Shown here: positions 53,860 to 64,000 of the stretch, one piece after another
Numbering within the stretch: position 1 is the first letter of the stretch
How the letters are laid out: the number at the start of each line of letters is the position of its first letter
Assembly: GCA_002786065.1 (NCBI GenBank)
Contig: NHNY01000044.1
Coordinates: forward strand, 1-64,000
Direction of reading: 5' to 3'
Length of the DNA: 64,000 nt
DNA from: Microcyclospora pomicola
Lineage: Eukaryota; Ascomycota; Dothideomycetes; Capnodiales
Translations under genes and position numbers: made by a program
The notes under the pieces: generated by a model
What the model was told of the DNA's origin: nothing
Seen by the model: the letters and a program-made list of their open reading frames with translations, nothing else
Database searches by the model: none

Positions 53860-54642
53860 TCATCCTATGTTATGCATGTTCGCCGGGCTCCAGAATTCGG
53901 TTTCCTCGGCCTGTACGTCAACCCAGACCAGACTGTCTGTAACGAGGTCGTCTATGACCGCTACAGCCCTGGGGCGTTCCCACCCAAGGTTGTCCTGCAA
54001 CATGGAGATCGTAACATACCCAAGGATCTGTATCACCTCAAGCACTTTGGATTGATCTGGATTGAGCTCCTTAGGGACCGAACGAATGAACTTCGTATTG
54101 CCTAGGGTAGTGATCTTGAACATCCCGCCGAGTGGCTCGAGGCTGTCGAGTGCGCGCTGAATATCGTCCACAGTCACTTCCATGCCGCCTCCGACCAGGC
54201 CACGACCTTTCTCGATCCGTTTCTGCATTTCTGCTGTGGAGATCATGCCGCCGTTTTCAGCGCGCGTGGAGCGACATTCTTCTACGACTCGCACTGCAAG
54301 TTCAAAGTAGAAATCATTGACGCTGCTCCCAAGCATCTTCGCCCAGACACTCCCAGCCTTGCCACCACCTGCATTGGCCCCGCTTCTGATGTTACTCCCT
54401 GCCAAAGGATCCACGCCGATTGCATTACACATACGTGCAAATTCGGCACGAAATTCGGGATTGGAACGAATATCCTTTGCATGAGTTAATGAGAAACTGT
54501 GCAGTGCGGCCTGGAACACAGATAGTTGGTTGGCTAAAGCATCAGCATGAGTGGTCCGTATTTGCTGTCCATGCCGAGCATATTGATCTGAGGAGATGGT
54601 GGAAAAGGCACTCAGGCCTACTCCACGTCTCCCGGAGGACAT
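53860..54642 (-). CDS. SNF8: ESCRT-II subunit VPS22/SNF8
   Basis: Single exon, 260 residues, start MSSGRRGVGLSAFSTI at 54642. The Gly-rich opening GVGLSAF is the family start. A helical hairpin follows (FSLTHAKDIRSNPEFRAEFA, then RMCNAIGVDPLAG). The two winged-helix domains show FYFELAVRVVEECRSTR with NGGMISTAEMQKRI, and TKFIRSVPKELNPDQSKVLE with GYVTISMLQDNLGWERPRA. ESCRT-II (one SNF8, one VPS36, two VPS25) sorts ubiquitinated cargo into endosomal vesicles, and SNF8 forms its base. The length equals that of animal and plant orthologues. Some fungi have an intron near the start; here the frame runs straight. The gene is divergent from uL30. Confidence 0.95.
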   Translation of the reverse strand: MSSGRRGVGLSAFSTISSDQYARHGQQIRTTHADALANQLSVFQAALHSFSLTHAKDIRSNPEFRAEFARMCNAIGVDPLAGSNIRSGANAGGGKAGSVWAKMLGSSVNDFYFELAVRVVEECRSTRAENGGMISTAEMQKRIEKGRGLVGGGMEVTVDDIQRALDSLEPLGGMFKITTLGNTKFIRSVPKELNPDQSKVLEVIQILGYVTISMLQDNLGWERPRAVAVIDDLVTDSLVWVDVQAEETEFWSPANMHNIG

Positions 54643-54924
54643 AGTCCGATTTTCGAAGTGCAAGATCAGAGATCTTGTTACACAAGACTCGTGTCAAACA
54701 TAACAACAAGGTCGACTGGGTGTGGTTGAACATGCATGTGTGCAAACCCCACATGTAATGTCGAGATGCAGATCGGTCAATAGCATGCCTAAGGCATCTT
54801 TGCATATGCTCCAAGTGCCAAGACACACGAATTTCCTCCCAGACTCGAACTTTCAGCTCCCTTGAACAATTTCACTTTCGAATCACGAACGTCAACACCA
54901 TCGACAAATTCCCTCATCGACATC
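54643..54924. promoter_or_regulatory. Divergent promoter, SNF8 / uL30
   Basis: 282 bp between start codons. A pyrimidine-rich tract just before the uL30 ATG (ccctcatcgacatc) is usual for ribosomal-protein leaders. No factor site recognised with confidence. Confidence 0.5.
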
Positions 54925-56200
54925 ATGGCCCCTACAGTCAAGTCGTATGTTTATCAGCACCCTGATCACTCCTGCTCGACCGGGTGAAGAAGAAGAGCAG
55001 CACAGTCGGTCCAAGGCCATGGCACGCATACAAAATACCATCAGCTTCAATCCTGCGCATGACCAGCAATGGCATGCCAGAATATGTCGCAGACACCCTC
55101 CATGTCACAGCTAGCAATAGTTGACTGGTGTCCTCTCGCTTCGCGAGGTTTTGTCGTTTGAGAAGCATCTCATCGACCAATTTGCGGAGAATGCATGAGA
55201 GCCAGCAGACCACTGTGCCGCACTTCTTCGCTCGCGCGATGCTTGCGTGCTCCATGCGGACCGACTAACATTCTCATTGTAGAAGCGTTCCCACGAAGGA
55301 CCAGATCCTGGTGCCCGAGACACTGTTGAAGAAGCGCAAGAGTCAAGAGAAGGAGCGCGCAGAGAAGGCCGACGCTCGTGAGGCTACAAAGAAGGTATGT
55401 GTGCACCCTCTCCTCCCCCAACACCTTGGTGATGATATTTACCCACACCTCGACTAGCCTCCGGGCGATGTTGTCGTTTGTTAACCATCTTTCGGGACTG
55501 AACATGGTTTCCAACTCACCCTTTTTCATGATATATCATCACGAATCGTGACTGACCATGTGTTGTACAGGCATCCAAGGAGAAGCGCCAGCAAATTTTC
55601 AAGCGCGCCGAGTCCTATGTCAAGGAGTACCGCGATGCAGAGCGCGAGAAGATTCGTCTTGCTCGCGTTGCCAAGTCCGAAGGCTCGTACTACGTTCCAG
55701 CCGAGCCCAAACTCGTCTTCGTGGTCCGCATCAAGGGTATCAACAAGATCGACCCAAAGAAGCGCAAGACTCTTCAACTCCTCCGTCTTCTGCAAATCAA
55801 CAACGGCGTCTTCATTCGGTTGACCAAGGCAACCGTCGAGATGCTGAAGATCGTCGAGCCCTTCGTCGCCTACGGATACCCCAACCTCAAGTCTGTCCGC
55901 GAGCTCATCTACAAGCGTGGATATGCCAAGACCACTCAGAAGCAGCGCATTCCTCTCACCGACAACTCCATCATCGAGGAGCACCTTGGTAGCTTTGGCA
56001 TTGTCTGCATGGAGGACCTCATCCACGAGATCTACACTGTTGGTCCCAACTTCAAGCAGGCTAGCAACTTCTTGTGGCCATTCAAACTTTCAAACCCGAC
56101 TGGTGGCTTCCGACCTCGCAAGTTCCTCCATTTCGTTGAGGGTGGTGATCTTGGAAACCGCGAGGAGTACATCAACGCCCTCATCAAGCAAATGAACTAG
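54925..56200 (+). CDS. RPL7: 60S ribosomal protein uL30 (L7)
   Basis: Three exons, 54925-54944, 55283-55394 and 55571-56200, 253 residues. The first exon is 20 nt (MAPTVKS); the introns are 338 and 176 bp, long for this window. The protein reads [20 protein letters not shown], then [21 protein letters not shown] and the core [56 protein letters not shown] and [17 protein letters not shown] follow, all highly conserved in uL30. It binds 25S rRNA and helps assemble the large subunit. The second intron carries a C/D snoRNA (listed), as RPL7 introns do in yeast, so the intron has a function beyond splicing. Confidence 0.96.
55427..55503 (+). ncRNA. Intronic C/D box snoRNA, snR39/snR59-like
   Basis: Inside the second uL30 intron. 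Box C GTGATGA is at 55429-55435 and box D CTGA at 55498-55501, 73 nt from start to end, a normal C/D size. The 13 nt at 55484-55496 (ACCATCTTTCGGG) lie just before box D and are complementary to CCCGAAAGATGGT, a conserved stretch of 25S/28S rRNA as I know it. The D+5 rule points to the G of CCCG for 2'-O-methylation. Yeast RPL7 introns host snR39 and snR59, which guide methylation in this same rRNA region, so both host gene and target agree. A C'-like CGATGTT lies at about 55466. The terminal stem is weak. Confidence 0.8.
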
Positions 56201-56497
56201 ATCGATGCACACTTCACGTTCACGGGGTTTACTAAAAGGGCTGCACTGGCGTCTGGGTTGACCCAAGGCATGGGATCAGAGTTTTATAGCGACCCAATAT
56301 GCAGCGTCAAGCTATTTACGTCACGTCTTTCCTGAACTGCCCCTGCAGTTTTTCATGTCATTCCGCTTTCACAAGTCTTGTAGCCGTGTATGTCGGGATG
56401 ACGCCAATGTCAGGCGCATTTGTGTGATCGAGTCTGCTCATGTCGCATCCCATCACCAGAGAACGTTGTTGACGCCGCGTCAACTTCATCGGAATGT

Positions 56498-57560
56498 CTA
56501 AGTTTTGGCACTTCTCCCGGTCGCTGCTGTAGCCGCTGGCGGTCTCCCTGCCGCAGATTTCGTAGCTGAAGATGTGGCTGGTCTGGTCACAGTCACACTG
56601 GCAGCTGGTCTTGTGCCTGGAAAAGTCGCAGGCGGTGCTGCAACATTTCCACCTCCTGCAGTGCCAACATCCTTCAACGGCCACCTCACCTCGTCGTCTT
56701 TGCGCATCCAATGCTTCCTTCGCTTTTTTGTCGTCTGGTGCTCTACTATCGTTTCTCGTGCTTGCTCTTTCAAGAATCTGCGGATGAATCGGGGATCCCA
56801 CAACTCGCTTGCAATGCCCAGATCTTTGCAACATCGCATCAGCGCATTTGATTTACAGCCCTCGGTCGCTGTGGGAATGCCGTCGGGGTCGAAGTATTGT
56901 TGTTCGCCTCGGGCCACGGAAATGAGCCTACGCAACATGTCAGACTGTGTGTCCTCGTATTGTAAATTGCCATCTCGTGACTGCTTACCGGCCTCCGCAC
57001 ACAAGCCCATACTCCCTCGTTACCATCTTCCCTGTCACAATCGTCTCGCCTCGAGGCGCTAAGCCCCATCCTCCTGGCCCAAATGCTTTGTTCAGTATGC
57101 GCCGATACTTGATCTCCGGGAGATACACGATTCCGTCCGGTTTGATCTCAATGTCATCGAACTCAAGCTCTTGCTGCAGGATCGCGGCTTGCTCGGGGCT
57201 GAACGGCGTAGCAGACAGACCGTGGAACGATCGCGTCCAGTCGACCTGACGCTCATCCTCGCCAAGTATAGGAGGCGGGTCTTCCAGGCCATCGGTGAGT
57301 GAGCGCAACGGATATGACTCGGAGGATGGCGAGAGATCGTTTTCCACCGCGGTGGCATTCGCTGACGCGATCGATCGGGACGGGATAGCGGGCTGTCGAA
57401 TTTGCGGTTGGGTTTGTTGAGAAGACGGCCGACAGGAGGAGATGCATCTGTACTGAAGCTGCTGCCGGCATATCGACACGCGTGATACCTTGGAGCAGGG
57501 TTCGGAATGCAGAGTGCGAAAGACCCTGGTCGCCCTCCACGATATCCTTGGAGAAGCCAT
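56498..57560 (-). CDS. MGM101: Mitochondrial genome maintenance protein MGM101
   Basis: Two exons, complement of 56989-57560 and 56498-56927 (61-bp intron), 333 residues. The ATG at 57560 opens [20 protein letters not shown], an Arg/Ser-rich mitochondrial presequence; a longer frame upstream is not needed. The Rad52-like core has [39 protein letters not shown] and [33 protein letters not shown] is joined across the intron, and [20 protein letters not shown] and [10 protein letters not shown] follow. MGM101 anneals single-stranded DNA and repairs mitochondrial DNA by recombination. The C-terminal 45 residues are a low-complexity Ala/Pro/Thr tail ([14 protein letters not shown]), absent from yeast Mgm101, which ends at about 269. 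Confidence 0.95.
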
Positions 57561-58538
57561 AGGCAGGTTGTTGTCCCCAAGACCGTGCGGAGTAAGCAAT
57601 CTGTGATATGGATCCGAGATGTTATAGAGGTGGGCAACGATCGCTAGTACATAGAATCCAAAAGTTGAATTCATGCACGCAGCATCATCAACTCGAGTCA
57701 GGGACTTGGAGGCGGCCTTGGTCCGTGCATAGTTTTGATATATGCACCCGACGGCATCATGTCCAACAGTGAATCAACCCTTACGCGAAAGACATATTGT
57801 TCAGTTATCAGTGTAGGCTACGTACATGGCATATTGCTGCGTGAAGCCCTGTGAAGCGATATGCGACTGTCGACAATCACGAGTCAAATGGCTGATCAGC
57901 TCACAGTCTCATGCACTCATGGCCAAGAAGAGATCCTATCCATCCGTCACACATCCTTTGTATCCGTCCTCGCAACATTGCCCTGGCGTTTCCAACATTG
58001 TTTAAACGACTCCATCTGTCGAAGCACTTACGGGTCAGCGATGAATGCTCCAAGTGTTGGGTGCTGTGACAACAGTCCACATCGAGCTTCGACGTCTTTC
58101 TGACACCAACCCGGAATGAAGCCGCGGGGATTGATCAACTCACCTCACTCTTACATGCTCTCCAGTCCTTCTTCTCGTAGAAACAGTCGTTCAATCTTGT
58201 GTTTTCCTCTAGAAGATCATTGCGTCAGCTAATTGATCTCGTCTGCCAGTCCAAGTAGTGCAGACTGGCGTACCAGCACAACCAGTACTAAAAATTCGTT
58301 TGTCCCTGCTCCCATGGTCCGATCAGCTTCGAGCATTCGACAACTTGCTAACGATCCGGACCAACCATTCGTCAGGCTCATCACCGTCTTCAACTGACGG
58401 CCTGGTCGTCTCGTCCTTTGCGGTATTGGACATATTCTTTGGTATCGCGTGTCGATGTAACCTACTGGCCAGTACCCATTGCAAAATCATCATCGACTCG
58501 GCCACATCGAGCATATCACGTGATCCAGACCAATTGTC
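57561..58538. promoter_or_regulatory. Divergent intergenic region, MGM101 / biotin ligase
   Basis: 978 bp between start codons, holding both promoters. The perfect palindrome TCACGTGA (58516-58523) lies 15 bp upstream of the biotin-ligase ATG and is a typical bHLH (Cbf1/Pho4-type) E-box. It is close enough to the ATG to lie within the leader. No gene supported in the remainder. Confidence 0.5.
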
Positions 58539-60719
58539 ATGGCACATGCAGTCAGAAGAGTCAATGTTCTCATCTATGCTGGTGCGGGAGCAACTCTTGA
58601 TGCAGTGCGACATGTCACCTGGTCGCTTCGTCGCTCACTGGGTTCCCATTATGCTGTGCTTACAGTCACAGGCGAGCAGATATTGAAGGAGCCATGGATG
58701 TCCACTTGTGCTCTGCTCGTCATGCCCGGAGGCGCTGATCTGGCGTACTGCCGCGTTCTCAATGGAGCCGGCAACCGTAGGATCAAACAGTATGTTCAAA
58801 ATGGCGGCCGCTACCTGGGATTCTGCGCTGGTGGCTATTATGGTTCCGCGAGGTGTGAGTTTGAGGTTGGAAACAAAGCAATGGAAGTTGATGGCGACAG
58901 GGAGCTGGCCTTCTTTCCTGGAACTTGCAGAGGTCTTGCTTTTTCAGGCTTCGTTTACCACTCGGAAGCTGGTGCCCGAGCGGTAGAGATCAAAACGAAC
59001 ACAGCCGCTTTGAACGCCAGCCCAGAGAAGCTCAGAGTCTACTATAACGGAGGCGGTGTCTTTGCCAGCGCGGAAAGATATTCCGATCGTGGCGTGGAAG
59101 TGCTAGCGACCTTCACCGATAGCGTCGAGGTGGAGACGGATGCTGTGCAAGCAGCTGCAGCCGTTGTATACTGTAGAGTTGATCAGGGCGCAGCGATACT
59201 GACAGGCGTCCACCCTGAGTGAGTTCATTGTCTTTTGAAGCCGCGAGCTTTGCATCTAACGATATTCAGATTTGCGGGCGAAAACCTGAATGCCTCGAAC
59301 TCCTCACATCCAAGTTTCGCAGACCTAGTCTCCGCCATACGTACGGATGATACGAAACGTGCGGCGTTCTTGAGAGCCTGCCTGGAAAAGCTCGGTCTGA
59401 CAGTTAGTCAGAACGCAAACATGGTACCGTGTCTCTCTCATTTACATCTTTCTGCCTCTACCCAAGTCGAAGTCGTGAAGCTTTTACACAGTTGGCACGA
59501 TCAGGGCATTGTCACGAACGACGAGCAGGGAGACTTCATTGAAGGCGAGAACGATACGTTCCGAATCAAACAGGCAGGAAGCTGGGACATGTCATCGCTT
59601 GCGGAGACTATCACGGACACCGTTTCATCTATCACACAGTCCCTGACTGCACCACATAGAGTTGCCAAAGAGGAATCTGAAGCTGATCATGGGGAAACGC
59701 TCGATAGGTTGGTCGACTCTGAAGACACGTCGCAGATCAAACCACTCTCGCTCGTCACTCACACCACGGCGCCACCAGAGAGCAAGCAGACCCCTCATTT
59801 CTCACACGCCGCATACTTCGCGAATCTCAAATCTTACATGTCATCTCATCCTTCCCGACCGTCTCTTTTTGGACGCTACTTACTGTACGGAGAAGTAGTC
59901 ACTAGCACCAATACTTTACTCGAAAAGAACCCGAAACTTCTGTCGTGGCTTCCGACTGGCTTTACCGCCACTGCTACGACACAGGTCGCTGGGAGAGGTA
60001 GAGGAACGAATGTATGGGTCTCCCCACCAGGGAGCTTGATGTTCAGCACGGTCCTACGGCATAGTTTGGCACTGGGAAACGCAGCGCCTGTGGTGTTTGT
60101 ACAATATATCGTCGCCATCGCCATTGTCGAGGGTATACGGCAGTACGAACGGACGGGCTATAGGGATATCCCAGTCAAGCTGAAATGGCCGAACGACATA
60201 TATGCACGTCTGCCTGATTCCGCGGCAACAGGAGATGACCGAGACCAGTATGTGAAGATTGGCGGCATCCTGGTCAATTCGTCATATTCAGGGGGTGATT
60301 ATACGCTGGTCGTTGGGGTCGGGCTGAATGTCTCGAACGCTGCGCCAACGACATCATTATCGCAGCTTGCAACCAAAGCAAGTGTACAACCGTTCACGTT
60401 GGAGAAACTGCTTCCGTCCATCCTGACCCACTTCGAAGCTCTCTACACCAGGTTCTGTCGCACTGGTTGGGATGCGCAATTTGAAAGTCTCTATTACGGT
60501 GCCTGGCTCCACTCCGATCAGATCGTGACGCTGGATGCTAGTGTAGCAGGTGCGGCAGGCGGAGAACGAGCGATGATCAGAGGTATCACGAACGACTGGG
60601 GATTGCTGCTCGTCGAAGAACTTGGGTGGCAGGATCGGCCCACTGGAAAGAAGTGGGCACTTCAGAGCGACGGGAACAGTTTCGATTTCTTCCGGGGACT
60701 CGTGAAAAGAAAGTATTGA
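58539..60719 (+). CDS. BPL1: Biotin-protein ligase
   Basis: Two exons, 58539-59218 and 59270-60719 (51-bp intron), 709 residues, close to yeast Bpl1 (690). The N-terminal 230 residues have a glutamine-amidotransferase-like fold without a role in catalysis (VLIYAGAGATLDAV, LLVMPGGADLAYCRVL, GRYLGFCAGGYYGS). The ligase domain carries LLYGEVVTSTNTLLEK, then the biotinyl-AMP loop QVAGRGRGTNVWVSP (about residue 467), LKLKWPNDIY-type KLKWPNDIYARLP (about 530) and KIGGILVNSSYSGGDY. The C-terminal SH3-like domain ends FDFFRGLVKRKY. The enzyme attaches biotin to carboxylases (pyruvate, acetyl-CoA). The next gene faces it with only 37 bp between stop codons. Confidence 0.97.
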
Positions 60720-60756
60720 GCATAGCTCTGTTGTCCGTGGTCCGCATATGTATTCA

Positions 60757-61746
60757 TCATACGTCCATCTGCCAGGCATACTCTAAGTCCTGGCGATCCT
60801 TCTGCTTGTTACGTGCCGCGAACCATTTCCTCTCGAACCCATTCCCCCGATCGACTCCATCCCACCTCCAACCTGGTCGAATGCCATAGCGATTCGGCTC
60901 AAAGGCGCCTTGATATGTCTTGCCGCCCCTCCTGCCTTTGCTCCCTTTGGCACTCTTCTTCGAACCGAGCATCTGCGCCATTGGATCGTTCCACCTCTCT
61001 TGCTCCTTGAGTTCGTCATTCAACTGCCTGTCGTCGGCGTGCCGTGCGAACGTCATGACCTTGGCGTCGTCCAACAATTGTTTCCTTTCCTCCCTTTCCC
61101 TCCGCTGCACGTCTCCCTTGGCGCTCTCTTCCTTCTCCCGCTGCTTGCGCTGCTCCTCGTCCGCCTTGGCTCGAAGCTCCGCGCGCTTCATCGCAATGTT
61201 GATGATCCGCCCGGACGCATCACGATATATCGTCTCTTGGGCCTTGCCAGTCGGATCGAGCCCAGCGTCTTGCATGGCTTTCTTCTCTGCCCGCTCTTTT
61301 TTGCGAAGAGCTGCTGTCACCTGCTCCGCCGTTTGCAGCCCAGCAGCGGCACCCGACGCCATCGTCGGCGCATCCGCTCCGCCATCTTGCTCTACGATCG
61401 CAGGCGCCTCGTCATCTTGCAATGCCCGGCTCGCCGACTCTCTCTCAGCATCCGCTAAGATGGCGTCTGCAGCTGCCTGTTCTGAGTCCTTGGGCGCTGG
61501 CCCTCCAACCTGTATCCATTTGATCTTCCGTGATGGCTTGTTAAGACCTCCTACAAGTGTGGTCTCGGCAACAACAGGATTATCATCGTCGTCGTCGCCA
61601 TCGGGCTTCGAAGTGACCCAATCGTTCACGTCATCGTCGGCGATGTGAATGCCGTCGGCCTCTTTTGCGGTCTTTCGTTTTCGCTTTTTCGATGGTTTGG
61701 GGTCGGCGGACAGATACTTATTCGCGAGATAGTCAGCTAGCGGCAT
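60757..61746 (-). CDS. BUD13: Pre-mRNA splicing factor BUD13/CWC26
   Basis: Single exon, 329 residues, start MPLADYLANKYLSADPK (family start S-L-x-x-YL-x-x-KYL). The N-terminal half is disordered and acidic with a basic nuclear signal (KKRKRKTAKEADG). The conserved C-terminal region starts ETIYRDASGRIINIAMKRAE. It continues through a Lys/Glu/Arg coil to YQGAFEPNRYGIRPGWRWDG and VDRGNGFERKWFAARN, the strongest family signature. Bud13 with Pml1 and Snu17 forms the RES complex, which binds activated spliceosomes and promotes splicing and nuclear retention of unspliced mRNA. The gene ends 37 bp from the biotin-ligase stop, so the 3' ends probably overlap. Confidence 0.95.
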   Translation of the reverse strand: MPLADYLANKYLSADPKPSKKRKRKTAKEADGIHIADDDVNDWVTSKPDGDDDDDNPVVAETTLVGGLNKPSRKIKWIQVGGPAPKDSEQAAADAILADAERESASRALQDDEAPAIVEQDGGADAPTMASGAAAGLQTAEQVTAALRKKERAEKKAMQDAGLDPTGKAQETIYRDASGRIINIAMKRAELRAKADEEQRKQREKEESAKGDVQRREREERKQLLDDAKVMTFARHADDRQLNDELKEQERWNDPMAQMLGSKKSAKGSKGRRGGKTYQGAFEPNRYGIRPGWRWDGVDRGNGFERKWFAARNKQKDRQDLEYAWQMDV

Positions 61747-62409
61747 GACACGGGTGACGATGCTAAGTGTGATTGCACAGACTGCGTGATCTTGACGTGG
61801 GGACCGAACGTCTAAGGTAGTGATGATTGGGCTTGAGCGTCGTTTGTTATCAATCCGTCACTTTCGATGCATACCTTCACGTTGAGCTACTCTACGTCAT
61901 GTGATCAATAACGACATTACATCTGCTACTATTGCGGTTCCGGCTCACGATCGGCGCTATCGGTATACAGAGGTCAGAGATGTAGCAGGTGAGAAATTGG
62001 TTGCGCTTGGGTTTGTTATTAGATAGCCAACCATGGCAACCCGGTCGTGTAAGGCGATTCATAATAACACAAGAGAACACGAGGTTGAGGCTGCATGCGA
62101 GCACAGCTGCCGAAGCCACTCTCCGCCTCACTCCACTCATCACAATCAAGATCATTATCTGTCGAGACGCTGCGGTCAGAACGCGGCTCACTAAGCACAT
62201 ACTACTGTTCATATTTGCAAGTTCATTGAGATACGAGTGTTCAGGAGGCCGTCCAAACATCTGCATATATTTTCATAACACTGAGCTTCTAGTGAACGCT
62301 ACATCCCTTTTCCACATCGTCACTGTGATGCTCTGCGCTACTCCTCGTCCCGGTCGTTGACGTCGTAAGCCTGCGCTCTCACTCGGTCTGTCTCCAAAGC
62401 AACGGTCCT
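61747..62409. other. Intergenic, no supported gene
   Basis: 663 bp between BUD13's start and the end of the dioxygenase-like gene. The left part holds the BUD13 promoter. Short open frames only. Confidence 0.5.
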
Positions 62410-63849
62410 TTACTCAGACACACCGCCATCTTCGGTGTATATAGACGCAGCAGAAGCAGTGTATTCTGCACTGGTGTCGATGCCGAAATCAATCCATGCG
62501 AACAGTCCGTCGGAGAGATCATCGCCCAACAGAACGTAGTCCAAGACAGGATCACTGTCAGACGAAGTCTCAGTGGCAAAAACGCGGTCGTCAGCATTTT
62601 CGGTAATGGTGACATCGTTGGTGTTGTAAGGCGAAGTTGCTTCGACCTGTGTAATGAGATCCTGATCGAAGAATACTTGTCCGACATGGGCGATGGTGCC
62701 ACCAGAATATGTTCCATTGTCAAGGACACTGCCTCCAATGTGTGCGACGATATGGATGTGCGTCGCCCGGCCTGAGTAGTGACCTGGGAAGATGGTGTCG
62801 AACTGAGCGACGCCGTCGCTGTCTGTTGCCGCGAGACCGCGACAGAATGTAGCGTTGATATTGCTGGCATCGGCAGTATTGCCATTACCCGTCGCAATCA
62901 CACCTCCATATACACCAGTGGAGTTTGCGTGCCACAGATCCCAGTATAGGTCCTCAACTGGCTCACAGGTGTCCACATCAATGAATTGTCCGTCAATGTG
63001 AACCGGAACGCCGGGTTGTGTCTCCACGAGGTCGGTACGGATGAGCTCTCCGCTGACATAGTACGGTCCGGTCTCTCCCTCGGGGTTCAGGATACAGCTA
63101 TGGCTGCCGAACAGGATAGTCTCTACCCCGTCAGTTGTTGGAGTGACACTCAGGTTGGACAAGTGAGTCGTGTTGACTACTTCGGCACCAAAAGTGGAGA
63201 GGCTGCTGCTCTGGTCTGCATCACCAGCGCCACCTGTGCTGTTGCTACCCATGCTTGTCATGTTGCCCGACAGGCCTCCCGAGGGCATAGCTCCGGAAGG
63301 AGCAGCTCCAGAAGCCGCGACCGCAGAAGAGGCAGCAGAAGAAGTGGCAGCAGAAGAAGCGGCAGCAGAAGAAGAGGCCACAGAAGTGGAGGTTGTGAAG
63401 GTGGTCAGTTCAGAAGAAGCAGAGCTGCCATAGGCGGCTGCTCCATGAGAAGACGATTTGGTTTCATGACCAGATTTTCCGTGACCGGACTTTCCATGGG
63501 CAGATTTCGGGGAGTTGTGGGCCGCAGCGGAGCTGTGTTCGAGACATCTCTTCGCCTTCTTGTCTGGGAGGATTGTTAGTCCAGCGCAAAACTCGAGCGT
63601 CATGCCTCACGTACTCTTGATCTCCTGGCGGAGCGCTTGCACTTTCTCAGTACGTCGGTCTAGAGAGCGTGTCTCAAGTCCGCGCCTGGCCAGCTTGGCC
63701 CTGCAGTGCGAGAGATCTTTCTTCGCATGCTTGAGGTATGCGGCGCGTTCGGCGATCTCCTGGTCGAGACTGTGACCGGGATGTGCTAGGGACTGGCCGA
63801 GGAGCAGCCCCGTGACAAAGGTGACGATGAAGGTGTTCGTTCCGACCAT
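62410..63849 (-). CDS. Secreted intradiol ring-cleavage dioxygenase-like protein
   Basis: Two exons, complement of 63615-63849 and 62410-63563 (51-bp intron with GGACTAAC branch), 462 residues. A signal peptide (MVGTNTFIVTFVTGLLLGQS) is followed by a helical stretch with Cys (HCRAKLARRG) and a His/Lys/Ser linker (KSAHGKSGHGKSGHETK). A Ser/Ala repeat comes next, then the dioxygenase domain from about residue 220. The fold shows CILNPEGETGPYYVSGE, DLYWDLWHANSTGVYGG, FDTIFPGHYSGRATHIHI and VFFDQDL. The Fe(III) ligands of the family, two Tyr and two His, are present in GPYY, HYSGR and THIHI. Secreted fungal members of this group act on aromatics or are uncharacterised. The linker probably carries O-glycans. 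Confidence 0.9.
63310..63400. repeat. Short tandem repeat inside the dioxygenase-like gene
   Basis: Units of about 18 bp (GCAGCAGAAGAAG-type) repeat four to five times and encode the Ser/Ala linker SSAAASSAATSSAASSA. Length polymorphism is likely and would keep the frame. Confidence 0.75.
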
Positions 63850-64000
63850 TTTGAATGGATGTACTTAGGCAATGATGATCTTGCTGGAGAGAGGACTTGA
63901 TGTGATGAGAAGGGACAGCACCATTTCTCCAGGTCGCCGCGAATGCTTTTGTATATCATGTGCCATGTTGGCCGCGAAGCAATCCCGCCTCAAGGTTCGG
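63850..64000 (-). promoter_or_regulatory. Promoter-side region of the dioxygenase-like gene
   Basis: 151 bp up to the window end. Only the start of the upstream region is seen; no factor site recognised. Confidence 0.4.

Noticed and set aside
60920-61648. 242-codon plus-strand frame over BUD13
   Set aside because: Mirror of BUD13's charged region, without family features or start context.
1-64000. CRISPR arrays, bacterial-type operons and riboswitches
   Set aside because: No regularly spaced direct repeats; introns and gene content are fungal nuclear.

Overview
The window is nuclear DNA of a filamentous ascomycete (Pezizomycotina). Genes are dense on both strands, introns are short (mostly 46-98 bp) with GTRNGT starts, CTAAC/CTGAC-like branch points and YAG ends, and the conserved genes (SRP54, POL1, TFIIF alpha, eL13, uL30, BUD13, MGM101, biotin ligase) read as ascomycete orthologues. 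A heavily TA-enriched, stop-riddled transposon at the left edge is what repeat-induced point mutation (RIP) produces. A dothideomycete of the Capnodiales/Mycosphaerellales type is my inference; the sequence alone does not name a species.

Layout. 1-1.3 kb: RIP-destroyed Fot1/pogo DNA transposon. 2.5-21.5 kb: a small Ala-rich protein, an SPX-EXS transporter (SYG1/XPR1), a peroxisomal enoyl-CoA isomerase, an SLC43/FMP42-type MFS carrier, SRP54, RRP15, a Ca3427-type substrate-binding-fold protein, CFIm25 and a DUG3-like class II glutamine amidotransferase. 21.5-32.7 kb: an accessory island holding three diverged MACPF-like genes, a ricin-B-type beta-trefoil lectin, a stand-alone PD-(D/E)XK nuclease-fold protein and a remnant of an NLR/ankyrin receptor. 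It also has long non-coding and degraded stretches. 32.7-64 kb: a CE1/feruloyl-esterase-like protein, an F-box-like zinc protein, a Ufd1-zinc finger-AZUL protein, an HVA1/TUDOR protein, TFIIF alpha, a Cid1-type nucleotidyltransferase, eL13, DNA polymerase alpha, SNF8/VPS22, uL30 with an intronic C/D snoRNA, MGM101, biotin-protein ligase, BUD13 and a secreted intradiol-dioxygenase-like protein.

How the genes fit together. Most of the window is core housekeeping (transcription, splicing and 3'-end formation, translation, protein targeting, replication, mitochondrial DNA upkeep) arranged in divergent and convergent pairs without operon logic. The island at 21.5-32.7 kb is the part most likely to hold something new. 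Lectins, MACPF-like membrane proteins, a nuclease-fold protein and an NLR fragment together suggest a defence or inter-organism conflict locus; this is inference from neighbourhood and fold signatures only.

All exon borders were placed by eye from splice signals, frame continuity and family knowledge. No alignment or search was run.
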